From NCBI GenBank assembly GCA_903917705.1, contig CAIXBQ010000146.1, positions 1 to 49,533 of the forward strand: a DNA stretch of 49,533 nt, given 5' to 3'. Positions 33,662 through 41,753 of the stretch are shown here, piece by piece. Within the stretch, counting starts at the first letter, position 1. Every line of letters begins with the position of its first letter. This DNA comes from an uncultured Verrucomicrobia subdivision 3 bacterium (GTDB lineage Bacteria > Verrucomicrobiota > Verrucomicrobiia > Limisphaerales > UBA11358). A program made the translations under genes and the position numbers. Under the pieces are notes generated by a model that searched no databases, was not told the origin of the DNA, and saw only the letters and a program-made list of their open reading frames with translations.

Positions 33662-34015
33662 ATGGCAAGTGACCTCCCAAGAGAAACCGGCGAACCGCTG
33701 GCCTTTCTCCGCATTGAACAGAAGCGCGGTAAACTTTATTTGTTACCTTACAGTTCGCTGATTTCCGCAGAACTCACCCCTGAAGGCGGCGACGACAAAT
33801 CCGACAAGCTTGAGCTGAAGTTTGCGTCGCATAACGTGATCGTGACCGGCTTCCACCTGAAAGAACTGCTGGACGGATTGCAAAAAACCATCCGTCACGT
33901 TATCCGCGAAACCAGTTCCGCCAAGTCGGGCTTTCCCGACCAGCAACAAGGTTCCGGCAACATCCCGCCGCCGCCCAGCGTCAAATCCATCTCCGTTAAA
34001 GAAGTAGGGGGCTAA
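33662..34015 (+). CDS. Conserved hypothetical protein next to relaxase
   Basis: A 117-residue cytosolic protein with a beta-rich first half ('LAFLRIEQKRGKLYLLPYSS', 'LELKFASHNVIVTGFHLKEL') and a Pro/Ser-rich tail. Small proteins with 'F-A-S-H-x-V-x-V-x-G-x-x-L-x-x-L' are frequent in plasmid and mobile-element backbones, but I know of no function. It converges on the relaxase gene with a four-base overlap of stop codons, suggesting it belongs to the mobility module. Confidence 0.6.
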   Translation: MASDLPRETGEPLAFLRIEQKRGKLYLLPYSSLISAELTPEGGDDKSDKLELKFASHNVIVTGFHLKELLDGLQKTIRHVIRETSSAKSGFPDQQQGSGNIPPPPSVKSISVKEVGG

Positions 34016-36810
34016 AGCTTGAGGGATTGCTTGCGCTCGCGCTTGATCACGCGCCCGGCAAACTCCCCGGCCTGCCGGATGAAACCTGCGGCCAGCCCGC
34101 GGGGATCATATAAGCCCGATTCCAGCAATTTGCGGAGCAGCGTCAACCGGCTGGGCGCAAAGGCCAGTTGCAATTTTGCTTCCCGCGAAAATTCCAGGGC
34201 GGACTGGCGTTCTTCCGAACGCAGATTCATGTCCGCGACAAACTCCGCCTTGTCCGGCGTGTAAAAAGTCACCGACTCGCGCCCGCGCGACGCGCTGACA
34301 TACAAACCTTGTTTGCTCATCACGCCCGCGACAAACGCTTTGTCGCACGTCACGCCCTGCGCGCCGTGGCTTGTCATGGCGTAGCCATGCGTTAGTTGCC
34401 GCGTGGCAATTTCCCGGCCATCGGTCAGTTTTAATTTGCCGTCCGCCGTCACGCCGTCCAGCGTGACCACCGAACCGTTGGCGAGCTTGCGCCCGCGCCC
34501 GTCCACGCACGGCGTTTGCAGTCGCAGCTTGTCGCCGGGGCAAAGCTCGATTTCCTTTTCCTTGAACACGGAAAAACTCCCGGCCTGATTGCCGGTGACG
34601 GCCACCACGCGGCCATCGGCGCGGCGCACTTCCAATTTCCCCTGATGCAACCGCACCGCGCGGACTTCTTCGCCTTTGGCGAACCCGGCCGCTGGCCGGT
34701 GGAACACCAGCACTTCGCCCCCGCGAAACTTTTTCAAATCCTTCCGCTCCGCCACCGTCCAATCCAGATTTTTCAACGCCGTGAACTTCACCCCTTCGGG
34801 TTGCAGTTCGCCACCCTGCTTGAGCCGGTCGCGGACAATGGTCGTCAAGTCGTCAATCTCCGCCCATGTCGGCGCAACCATGATGCAATCCTTGCGCGAG
34901 GATTTTTTGCCGTGCCGGGTTACAATCGTCTTGGTTTCCGCGCTGGCGGACAGGTAATCATCCACCATGCGCGCAAGGCGCGCATCCCGGTCGGTGACTT
35001 CCACCACCGCGCCGAGGGCGTCGAGTTGCTTCAATCCTTTGGCCGTCCGGCCATCGGCCAGCGATTGCACCGCCGCCCGATATTTGGCCGGAACCTGGCG
35101 GCGGATGGTTTTCAAGTCCACCACACGCACCGGCGTTTCGCGCTCGACAATCCGCGCGGCGTCGCCCGCCTCGACGCTCAAATGCTGGCGCGAATCGCCG
35201 CTGAAAATCAGCCGCGCATTTTGCCGCCGCGCTAGCGTGGTCAAGTCATGCAGTTGCCGGAGCGACAGCAGACTGTATTCATCCACCACCACGACCTTGT
35301 TGCGGCAGTCGGCTTGCAGCCGAGACGATTGCAACAGGGCTTGGACGGTTTGCGTTTTCGCCAGAGCTTGACCGGCGCGGGACGCGCCGCCGTCCTTCTG
35401 CAAAACTTCGACGGCTTTCGTCGTCGGGGCGAAAACCAAGACATCATCTTTGCTGCCCTCGATGATGCTCGAAAGCACGGTGGTTTTGCCCACGCCCGCC
35501 GCCCCGCGCAACACCACGGCTTGATCGCGGCAGCTTAATACGTTCGCCCCGGCTTGCGCCTGCTCCAGGGACAGCCGGTCATTTTTGACCGGCACGCCCA
35601 ACGCCGGGAACTTGCCGCGCGTGGACGTGACGAACTCCGCCACGTCCAGTTCCCGCTGCAAACTTGCCGCCGTCGTCACCTTGCCGCCGGCCTTCAAAAA
35701 CCCGGCGTCGTTTTTCAATTCCGACTTGAGTGCGTCCACGTCCAGCCGCCCGTAGCCGAACCGCAACGCCGAGGCGAGCAAGTCATGTTCGGCAACGACC
35801 GTCCGCCGTTCAAAACAATGCTCCGCCGCCAGTGAAAGAACCCGTTTTGGCGGCTCCATTTGCACTGGCCTTGCGCCCACGGCGGCAGCCCGGACTTTCC
35901 CCAATTCGGCCAGTTCAGCCGGTGCCAGCCGCCCGCGTTGCAACGCCCGGACTTCCGCCGTGCTGATGGTCTTCAATTTGGTTGTGCGCGTCTCGCGGAC
36001 GACCACCGCCCGCTCGTCATTCGTCAGTTTCCGCCCCAGCTTCTTTTCTTCCGCCGCCACCCCCGCATCCCGCGCCGCCGACCGCTGCGAATACCGCTCC
36101 AAAAGTTCATCCGAAACCCCGGCGATTTCCCAGCCGTTTTTACGGCTTTCAATCGTATAACCCATCCGCCCGACCTCCTTCGCCAGTTCATTTCGATATA
36201 GTTCGGTCAGATACTTGGTTTGCTCGTAAATTTCCCGCGCTTCCAGCGCCATCCACCGTTGCCGCTCCGCGTTCCAAGTGGCGGGCATGACGACGTAATG
36301 GTTATGGAGCTGCGGGTCGAGCGCCCGGCTGGTGTCATGCCCGAACTCGGCGGCAATCAGGTTGCCGGTGAACTGGCGGGACTTCGCCCGCCCCAAGCTG
36401 ACCTGCACCTGTGCCGCCCGCTCCGTTTCCGCCAGCGCGTAACGCGCTGCGTGCTGGTGCGCCGCCACCAGCCGTTCATCCCCGGCCAGTTGAGCCATTA
36501 TAGAAACCGACTTCGGCGCGGATATGGTCACGTCGTAAAAACACCGGCGGTTCGAGACTTCCCGCCCGCCGCCGCGCCGGACGGTGTTCGTCCGCATCGT
36601 CAGCCGTTCCCCCGTCACCGGGTTGATGTTCTGGCGCAGTTGGTCGAAGACTTCCGGCTCCACCGCCGACCCTGCTTTCAGCCCCAATCTTTCCGCCCCT
36701 TGCCCCAGCCATTTCCCTTGCACCCGCCGTTGTTCATCGTAATAATCGGAGTGGCAGAGGTGACGGCTCAAATAGGTTGCCCCATCGGTCATGCAGCGGA
36801 CGGTGATCAT
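34012..36810 (-). CDS. MOBF-family relaxase/helicase (TrwC/TraI-like)
   Basis: A 932-residue bifunctional transfer protein starting at ATG 36810 (MITVRCMTDG). The relaxase domain has tandem catalytic tyrosines Y23-Y24 (SDYYDE) and the three-histidine metal site H158, H169, H171 (HDTSRALDPQLHNHY). A TraI-type SF1B helicase follows, with Walker A GAAGVGKT (436-443), Walker B VVVVDEYS (D510-E511) and late motif SHGAQGVT. MOBF relaxases nick one strand at oriT and unwind it for conjugation. The candidate oriT lies about 80 bases upstream. The protein is shorter than plasmid F TraI but similar in size to TrwC. An upstream TTG/ATG extension is rejected because the conserved N-terminus starts at MITV. 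Confidence 0.93.
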   Translation of the reverse strand: MITVRCMTDGATYLSRHLCHSDYYDEQRRVQGKWLGQGAERLGLKAGSAVEPEVFDQLRQNINPVTGERLTMRTNTVRRGGGREVSNRRCFYDVTISAPKSVSIMAQLAGDERLVAAHQHAARYALAETERAAQVQVSLGRAKSRQFTGNLIAAEFGHDTSRALDPQLHNHYVVMPATWNAERQRWMALEAREIYEQTKYLTELYRNELAKEVGRMGYTIESRKNGWEIAGVSDELLERYSQRSAARDAGVAAEEKKLGRKLTNDERAVVVRETRTTKLKTISTAEVRALQRGRLAPAELAELGKVRAAAVGARPVQMEPPKRVLSLAAEHCFERRTVVAEHDLLASALRFGYGRLDVDALKSELKNDAGFLKAGGKVTTAASLQRELDVAEFVTSTRGKFPALGVPVKNDRLSLEQAQAGANVLSCRDQAVVLRGAAGVGKTTVLSSIIEGSKDDVLVFAPTTKAVEVLQKDGGASRAGQALAKTQTVQALLQSSRLQADCRNKVVVVDEYSLLSLRQLHDLTTLARRQNARLIFSGDSRQHLSVEAGDAARIVERETPVRVVDLKTIRRQVPAKYRAAVQSLADGRTAKGLKQLDALGAVVEVTDRDARLARMVDDYLSASAETKTIVTRHGKKSSRKDCIMVAPTWAEIDDLTTIVRDRLKQGGELQPEGVKFTALKNLDWTVAERKDLKKFRGGEVLVFHRPAAGFAKGEEVRAVRLHQGKLEVRRADGRVVAVTGNQAGSFSVFKEKEIELCPGDKLRLQTPCVDGRGRKLANGSVVTLDGVTADGKLKLTDGREIATRQLTHGYAMTSHGAQGVTCDKAFVAGVMSKQGLYVSASRGRESVTFYTPDKAEFVADMNLRSEERQSALEFSREAKLQLAFAPSRLTLLRKLLESGLYDPRGLAAGFIRQAGEFAGRVIKRERKQSLKL

Positions 36811-36884
36811 GGCGCAAACCCCCGATTTAGCCCGCTCCCAGCCCAAGCCGAACCCCACCCATTTTTTATCCAAGACACCATCGT

Positions 36885-36940
36885 CTTACGCTTTGCGTAA
36901 GAGGTTTGTCCGACATTTATCCGATAAATGTCCGACAAAC
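36885..36940. other. Candidate oriT/operator: adjacent perfect hairpin and 37-bp inverted repeat
   Basis: A perfect hairpin CTTACGC-TTT-GCGTAAG (36885-36901) is followed three bases later by a 17-bp inverted repeat with a three-base centre (36904-36940; one mismatch). Each arm of the latter contains TGTCCGACA, itself a TGTC-n-GACA palindrome, so the same 9-mer occurs twice. It lies between the divergent relaxase and HTH genes, where an origin of transfer and autoregulatory sites are expected. Confidence 0.6.
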
Positions 36941-36977
36941 GCTTGATAAGGATTTCCCGCCCGTTTAGGATGCGGCC

Positions 36978-37253
36978 ATGCTCACGGACGACCCCCAATC
37001 CGCCGCAGCCCTTTGCCGCATCATTGACGAGGAAAAGGCTGCGCTGACTTCTAAGTTTACCTTGCTGGAAAAATATCGGGAAATTATCCAAGCCGAACTG
37101 GAGGCGGGCGCGTCGCAGCGGTTTATATTGAAATGTTTGCGGCGGCTCAAAGTGGAGATTTCGGCAGACACGCTTTCTCGGTATTTGCGGCAGGTCGGTC
37201 TCGTCAAATCCCGCCGTCGGAAACGGAGGCAATCGGCCAAGCCGACCGTATAA
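36978..37253 (+). CDS. Small HTH protein, likely relaxosome accessory/regulator
   Basis: A 91-residue basic protein divergent from the relaxase gene. The N-terminal half is a charged helix ('LLEKYREIIQAELEAGASQR'); the second half reads as a helix-turn-helix ('ASQRFILKCLRRLKVEISAD', then T-L-S-R-Y-L-R-Q-V-G-L) with a basic tail (R-R-R-K-R-R). Its position beside the inverted repeats fits an oriT-binding accessory protein or a repressor of the transfer genes, as TrwA does in R388-type systems; this is inference. It ends 11 bases before the convergent coupling-protein gene. Confidence 0.65.
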   Translation: MLTDDPQSAAALCRIIDEEKAALTSKFTLLEKYREIIQAELEAGASQRFILKCLRRLKVEISADTLSRYLRQVGLVKSRRRKRRQSAKPTV

Positions 37254-37264
37254 CGGTTGCCCTT

Positions 37265-39196
37265 TCACGGACGCTTGATGTGGCGGAAATCTGGCGCGGG
37301 ACGTTGCTTCGCACAGGCGGCAGTGGTGCAGGTCAAATAATTCAGCCGACTCCAGACAGGCCGCTCCTGATGGAATCGAACGATTAGTCCCGGTGACCCA
37401 CCGATCAGTCCTAGAATCTTCCCAAACTCCTTCCCCCCATGATTTAGTATACCTTTGACGATGAGGCGGTTTTTTTCCCCGCCTGTTTTAAGATAAAATG
37501 CTTTTTCCGGCGGGAAGGCGTCCCTTGTTTTTTTACCCCACGTTTTATGCAGTTTGCCTTTTGAGTCCCGCGTTTCCGATATGACCTCCTTGCTCGTTAT
37601 GGTTCCCATGCTTTTGGTCATCAGTTTATTGGTTTCAGGATCGCGGTTTTGATAAAAGAGCAGGGTATTGCAATTCCCAATCATGCCTTCGGCTAATTCT
37701 TTTCCAACCGCATCATGAAGCAATGGCAGGTTTTGGGCGCCTGCAACGAAAGCGCAGCGCCGAGAGCGCGCCGTTTCCAAGAATGATATGTCTGCTTTGC
37801 ACAAGGTTTTTTGGCACTCGTCCCAAATAACTGCCACCGGCCGCTCGCTCTTGCTGGAATCATCGCGTCTGTCCACAGTTTTTTGCGCCGCCCACCGCGC
37901 CAGCCCGTTGGCCAGCCGCCCCACTTGATCGTATTCATCTATCGGCAAATTTATTAGCAGGATGGCTCCTTCCAGCAAAATGTTCATCTGGTAATGGCTG
38001 TCGCTGAAAAACAGCGAATATAGCGGCTCACGGGACAGCAAATCCGCCCAGCCGGCCGAGAAATTAAACGTCACGGACGTTCTTGTTTCCGGTGCCAATT
38101 GGGGAAAACTTTCTTGAAAGTAATCTAGCGCCAGCTTAACGCCGCGCGATTCCGGTTTGTTTTCAAGCGCCTTTTCCATGTAGTGCCAGCAAAGTGACTT
38201 TCGCTGCCAGACTTTGTCTTCCACTTCATTTTTGCTTTGTGGTGCGCTCTTTATCACTTCCCGCAATTCATCGAATTTCACAGTGTCGGTTGCGGCGTAA
38301 ACCAAATTTAGCGCGTTGCGCAGGAGTTCTTGCGCCGCCGCATCCCAGATCGATTCTTGGCCACGGCGTTCGTTTGTTCCGCCAGCCATTGCCGATACAA
38401 ATTTGAACAATTGAACCACGTTCCCCGAAACATCCACGCAGTCTCCTTTCGACGCTCCATAATCCATTTCTTGCTTGATCAGGTTACAGCCCAGTCTGCT
38501 TGTTACATTTAACTCCACCAGTGATTTTTTCCGGCCAGCCATTTTAACCCATTCCTTGTATGTCTTGGCATCGTCTTTCTTTGTGGTTTGAAACAGGCAA
38601 CCGTAACCCGCCCGCAACATCGCTTGGCTGGCAAATTGAAAAATTGAACTTGTCTTACCGCTCCCTGAGCGGCCAAAGGCAAATGTATGTTCAAACGAAT
38701 CCCCGGTTGTCCAATTATTCCAGCCGTTCCAAAGCAGTATTGGTTCGTCTGTTTCCCATGTGTTTGAGTTTTCAAATTCTGGCTTGTCGGCTTCGGGATC
38801 TTCATACAGGATGCCAAGATAGTCGGCTTGTTTGTCCAGTTCGATTTCGATGCGATCACGCATTTCATGATCTGTTATGTGCTTGAGTCCCACCACTTCA
38901 AATTCGCCGTTTTTAAGATCGACCATCGCCAAGGCCGCGTTATGGCAAATATAAATCCGCCATTGTTTTGGAATTATCTTAACCAGTAGGTTTTTTCCAG
39001 CCGCCTTCATTTTTATGTCCGATATAATCGCTTCTAGGCAGTTGAGCGGTATGAAAATCTGGTTTTTTGAAGGCAGCACTACGATTGTTTTTTTTGTGAT
39101 GCCAACCAATGCGGCATAGGCGACATTTGCTTCCAATTTGTTTTTCTCATCCTTTTTGAGAATTTCATTTATTTCCAGCAGTGATGATTTTTTCAT
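37265..39196 (-). CDS. Type IV coupling protein-like ATPase (TraD/VirD4 family)
   Basis: A 643-residue hexameric-ATPase-type protein with P-loop FGRSGSGKT (about 174-182) and Walker B VAVIWDE (D459-E460), followed by 'AGAQNLPLL' near 500. This is the TraG/VirD4/TrwB layout that couples the relaxosome to the secretion channel. Unlike TrwB it has no evident N-terminal membrane helices; instead about 165 residues of unassigned alpha/beta sequence come first. Such soluble coupling proteins are found in some mobilizable elements. The last 40 residues are Cys/Arg-rich and look like read-through sequence rather than family sequence. GC is lower than in the relaxase gene. Confidence 0.82.
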   Translation of the reverse strand: MKKSSLLEINEILKKDEKNKLEANVAYAALVGITKKTIVVLPSKNQIFIPLNCLEAIISDIKMKAAGKNLLVKIIPKQWRIYICHNAALAMVDLKNGEFEVVGLKHITDHEMRDRIEIELDKQADYLGILYEDPEADKPEFENSNTWETDEPILLWNGWNNWTTGDSFEHTFAFGRSGSGKTSSIFQFASQAMLRAGYGCLFQTTKKDDAKTYKEWVKMAGRKKSLVELNVTSRLGCNLIKQEMDYGASKGDCVDVSGNVVQLFKFVSAMAGGTNERRGQESIWDAAAQELLRNALNLVYAATDTVKFDELREVIKSAPQSKNEVEDKVWQRKSLCWHYMEKALENKPESRGVKLALDYFQESFPQLAPETRTSVTFNFSAGWADLLSREPLYSLFFSDSHYQMNILLEGAILLINLPIDEYDQVGRLANGLARWAAQKTVDRRDDSSKSERPVAVIWDECQKTLCKADISFLETARSRRCAFVAGAQNLPLLHDAVGKELAEGMIGNCNTLLFYQNRDPETNKLMTKSMGTITSKEVISETRDSKGKLHKTWGKKTRDAFPPEKAFYLKTGGEKNRLIVKGILNHGGKEFGKILGLIGGSPGLIVRFHQERPVWSRLNYLTCTTAACAKQRPAPDFRHIKRP

Positions 39197-39542
39197 TTGT
39201 GTGCTTCCAGTTAATTTGCTTTTGGTTATGACATGGTGCTTCGGCCATTTCTGAATCCTAGAATCATCCCGCAGCCGGATTAGAAATCGTTGTGCTTTGA
39301 GTCCGAAAACAGCAATTAGTATTCCAGATTTCGGTCAACTCGCTCATGAATTGGATTGTTTTCTTCGTGCTTTTCCAGTCTTACTTCTTCACTGTCGCAT
39401 TTCGGGCTTTGTTTATGCGCCTTTTCTATTTTCCACTTTTCTTCTGTTTTCTTTTATTTCCCGGTGTTCACGCGCCGCTGGCTATTCACATTTTTAGTTG
39501 ATTGTCCATTTTTCGTGACAATCTTTGGACACGGCAAAAAGT
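39197..39542. other. Non-coding stretch upstream of coupling-protein gene
   Basis: AT-rich DNA carrying, presumably, the coupling-protein promoter on the minus strand. It contains one clear inverted repeat, GATTGTC (39500-39506) and GACAATC (39517-39523) around a ten-base centre, just before the duplicated repeat begins. A 66-codon plus-strand frame here is Phe/Ser-rich and not credible as a gene. Confidence 0.5.
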
Positions 39543-39699
39543 CGCGACCAATGCGCCGTTGAAGTTCTCCGCTGCGCTGCGCCCCTCATCGCCGCATCCG
39601 TCGCGGCAGGGTGTGAATGCCGCCTTGCGGCAAATTGTAAATTGATACGCGCCGGTCATGCTTCATGCCGCCCGCCCGTCGCGCCCGCCGCTGGCGGAA
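39543..39699. repeat. Copy 1 of a duplicated ~160-bp repeat
   Basis: Bases 39543-39668 are identical to 40623-40748 (126 of 126), exactly 1080 bases away. After a short indel the match resumes for 29 bases with one difference. Internally it holds hairpins TGCCGC-CTT-GCGGCA and GCCGC-7-GCGGC. The stop codon of the dead-recombinase ORF lies inside it. Confidence 0.9.
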
Positions 39700-40195
39700 A
39701 TGGAGTTGCCGCCTTTGGCTTTGATCGGTGGAAACTAACAACTGCCTTCGCGCGTTGGCTCCTCATTTCACTCTTTTCCCCAAGATGCCAACAGATGGCG
39801 AGCGACCAGATTAACCCGATTGGGTCTTGCAACGATTTTTTATCGTGCCTTTTTGAATCCGCCAGTGTCACCACGTCAACCCCAAGTGAAATAATCTCGA
39901 CCACATCCCTGTATGTTTGATGCGGCGGAGCAGTTCGGTAATCTGGGAGTCCTTCCAGTATTAGCACCGCGCCCGACTGAATTTTCTGGTCTCTTATCTC
40001 TTGCAAAAAAATTCTCAGTCCTTTCGCGCTGACATTTATCCCCAATCTCTGGGTTTCATATACGTAGGGTTTGAGATCAAGGTTTTGATTGGCGCACCAT
40101 TTTTTGGCAGATTCAATTAATTGTTTGGACGTTCTGGTTTGCGCCACGGTTTTAGATACGAAATTGAGATAACTGTAGGCGATTTTCGGTTTCAT
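39656..40195 (-). CDS. Catalytically dead serine-recombinase N-terminal-domain paralogue
   Basis: A 179-residue protein from ATG 40195. It aligns along the resolvase fold with the large recombinase at 42821-44674: same spacing, shared 'LILE', 'EIISLGVDVVTLADSK' against 'EIIELGLDVITLEDGK', and a final helix. The active site is gone: the Y-x-R-x-S core (R18, S20 in the full protein) reads Y9-L-N11-F-V13, and the D-R-x-x-R motif (D99, R100, R103) reads P84-D85-x-x-T88. It lacks the DNA-binding domain and zinc-ribbon region. The open frame is intact over the fold, so it could be a regulator or dimer partner of the active recombinase rather than debris; decay after duplication is the alternative. 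The last 30 residues are encoded by repeat DNA. Confidence 0.7.
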   Translation of the reverse strand: MKPKIAYSYLNFVSKTVAQTRTSKQLIESAKKWCANQNLDLKPYVYETQRLGINVSAKGLRIFLQEIRDQKIQSGAVLILEGLPDYRTAPPHQTYRDVVEIISLGVDVVTLADSKRHDKKSLQDPIGLIWSLAICWHLGEKSEMRSQRAKAVVSFHRSKPKAATPFPPAAGATGGRHEA

Positions 40196-41370
40196 GGTTT
40201 GCCGCCCATAATATGCAAAATTATTTCTTTGACCAGTGCCGTTGTTTTTTTTGCTGTCGGCTTGATCGTTCACGCCTTCCAATCTTTCTAATTGATTCCG
40301 GGTGGTGACATCGCTTTTGCAATCGCTCTCGTTTTTATCTTTGTTTCCGCTCGTTCCAGCGAGTGCCGAGTCGCGTCCAAACTTCACTGGCTTCAATCCG
40401 CGCCGGCTGGTTCTCGACTGCGCTTATGTGCTCGCCCGTCGCGCCTGAATTTCTCCCGCCCCCCCCCCCCCCGCGCCAGACTTCCGGCCAGCGGACAGAC
40501 CCGTAAGCCGCAAGACTGGCTTGCCCCAGGAACCCGCGCGACCGGCTCCGCCACCGCTTCGCTCGCCCCATCCATCGCTCCTTTCCGCCCGTAAAGTTTC
40601 GACGCTCCGCCGCATTGATCGGCGCGACCAATGCGCCGTTGAAGTTCTCCGCTGCGCTGCGCCCCTCATCGCCGCATCCGTCGCGGCAGGGTGTGAATGC
40701 CGCCTTGCGGCAAATTGTAAATTGATACGCGCCGGTCATGCTTCATGCGTTCGCAATGAATCCCGCCCGTCCCGCCCGCCGCTGGCGGAATATGTTTTGA
40801 TGACACGAGATGGCGCGCGGCTTCGCCCGCCCCTGTCCCCGCAATAGGGCGCGATGCTCCGCATATCGCCCAAGTCATAGCAATATAGGCCGCGAGGTTT
40901 CACCCCGGCCAAAGCATCGGCATTAACCGTGAGAGCGGCCATTTTCCGACCGCTCCACTTCGTTTCGTCGGCTCGAAAACTGTCCGCCCTCACTGGTAAA
41001 AACATATTTGACGGAGACTGCGGCGAAATTCCCACAGCCGGGAAAGCCACGGAGTCCCGGCCATGTAAATTTTCCGCAGACTCCGAAAGTTTATGACTAC
41101 GACCCTGCCGGGGGCAGAGAAGTTAGTTTTCCAATTGTTCATCATTTACCTCCCGCCGTCAGCCAGCCATCGCCGCGCACCCGTCCGACACCGCTCCGAC
41201 AATGGGGGCGGGAGCGAAAATCGCGCCAGCGTCGCCCCGCCACCCTCCCGCCACTGTCACGCTTCCCGCTTCCGCCAGTTTTTGAATGCGCTCTCGCGCG
41301 CGTCGCGCTGTCTCCCGATCAGGTGAGGCGCGCGGCGACGGCAGGGTGACGGTCATCGGTTTGAAAAAAA
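40196..41370. other. Non-coding region with homopolymer tract and remnant sequence
   Basis: No confident gene. It contains a run of 14 C (40459-40472), the second copy of the duplicated repeat (40623-40790), and a minus-strand frame (about 40736-41050) whose credible part reads 'KMAALTVNADALAGVKPRGL' and whose last codons (H-E-A-stop) fall inside the repeat just as in the dead-recombinase gene. This may be the remains of another cassette-like unit. Confidence 0.45.
40623..40790. repeat. Copy 2 of the duplicated ~160-bp repeat
   Basis: Matches 39543-39699 (first 126 bases identical). It differs by 13 bases (40749-40761) where copy 1 has two; the segment CTTCATGCGTTCGCAATGAA spanning the junction is a near-palindrome and may mark the deletion in copy 1. 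Confidence 0.9.
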
Positions 41371-41475
41371 ATGAAAATTAAAAAAATGATTTTGGGAATT
41401 GAGGCGGCGGCTCTTGCGAGTGTCCGGCCTTCGGCGGTGTTGAAAAACGGCAGTCCAGCGAAGGAGGTTTTATGA
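41371..41475 (+). CDS. Possible 34-residue ORF heading the polymerase cassette
   Basis: ATG 41371 opens a 34-codon frame, M-K-I-K-K-M-I-L-G-I-E-A-A-A-L-A-S-V-R-P and on, ending at a TGA that overlaps the next gene's ATG (TTATGA at 41470-41475). The last codons include the strong AAGGAGG site of that next gene. It could be a real micro-protein or a leader that couples translation. No upstream ribosome site is evident beyond an A-rich run. Confidence 0.4.
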   Translation: MKIKKMILGIEAAALASVRPSAVLKNGSPAKEVL

Positions 41476-41753
41476 TTTTTCTCGAACAGCAGAAATTCCT
41501 TTTGGGGAAAATCGTGGCGACGCCAGCCGCGTTGCAGTCGCTTTCGGTCGAGGACATTTGCCGCGCGATTGATCGCCATGTGTGCGGCGAGTGGGGCATG
41601 GTCAGCGAGGACGACCGAGCCGAGAACGAATTTGCGTTGCGGCATGGTTTGCGCGTGATGTCGGTCTTTGAATCGAAGGGTGAAGTTCGGTTTTGGGTGT
41701 TGACCGAGGCCGACCGCAGCGTGACGACCGTGCTTTTGCCGGGAGATTATTGA
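41472..41753 (+). CDS. Conserved small protein co-encoded with Y-family polymerase
   Basis: A 93-residue protein with the strongest ribosome-binding site in the window (AAGGAGG at 41461-41467, four bases before ATG). It contains 'R-H-V-C-G-E-W-G', 'E-D-D-R-A-E-N-E-F-A-L' and the ending FWVLTEADRSVTTVLLPGDY. This small family is widespread and often mislabelled as a restriction subunit; its function is unknown to me. The stop overlaps the polymerase ATG by one base (TGATG), so the two are translationally coupled, suggesting an accessory role. Confidence 0.8.
   Translation: MIFLEQQKFLLGKIVATPAALQSLSVEDICRAIDRHVCGEWGMVSEDDRAENEFALRHGLRVMSVFESKGEVRFWVLTEADRSVTTVLLPGDY

Noticed and set aside
37372-37381. 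A tRNA T-loop-like GTTCGATTCC on the minus strand
   Set aside because: No pairing arms or acceptor stem around it; it lies inside the coupling-protein gene.
39297-39562. Phe/Ser-rich plus-strand frames
   Set aside because: Composition is that of AT-rich promoter DNA, with no start signal or family.
40335-40739. Minus-strand frame reading through the repeat and the C-run
   Set aside because: It includes the homopolymer as polyglycine and repeat sequence in several frames; no coding evidence.
40736-41050. Possible 104-residue minus-strand protein
   Set aside because: Only about 30 residues look protein-like and the end is repeat DNA; kept as a remark, not called as a gene.
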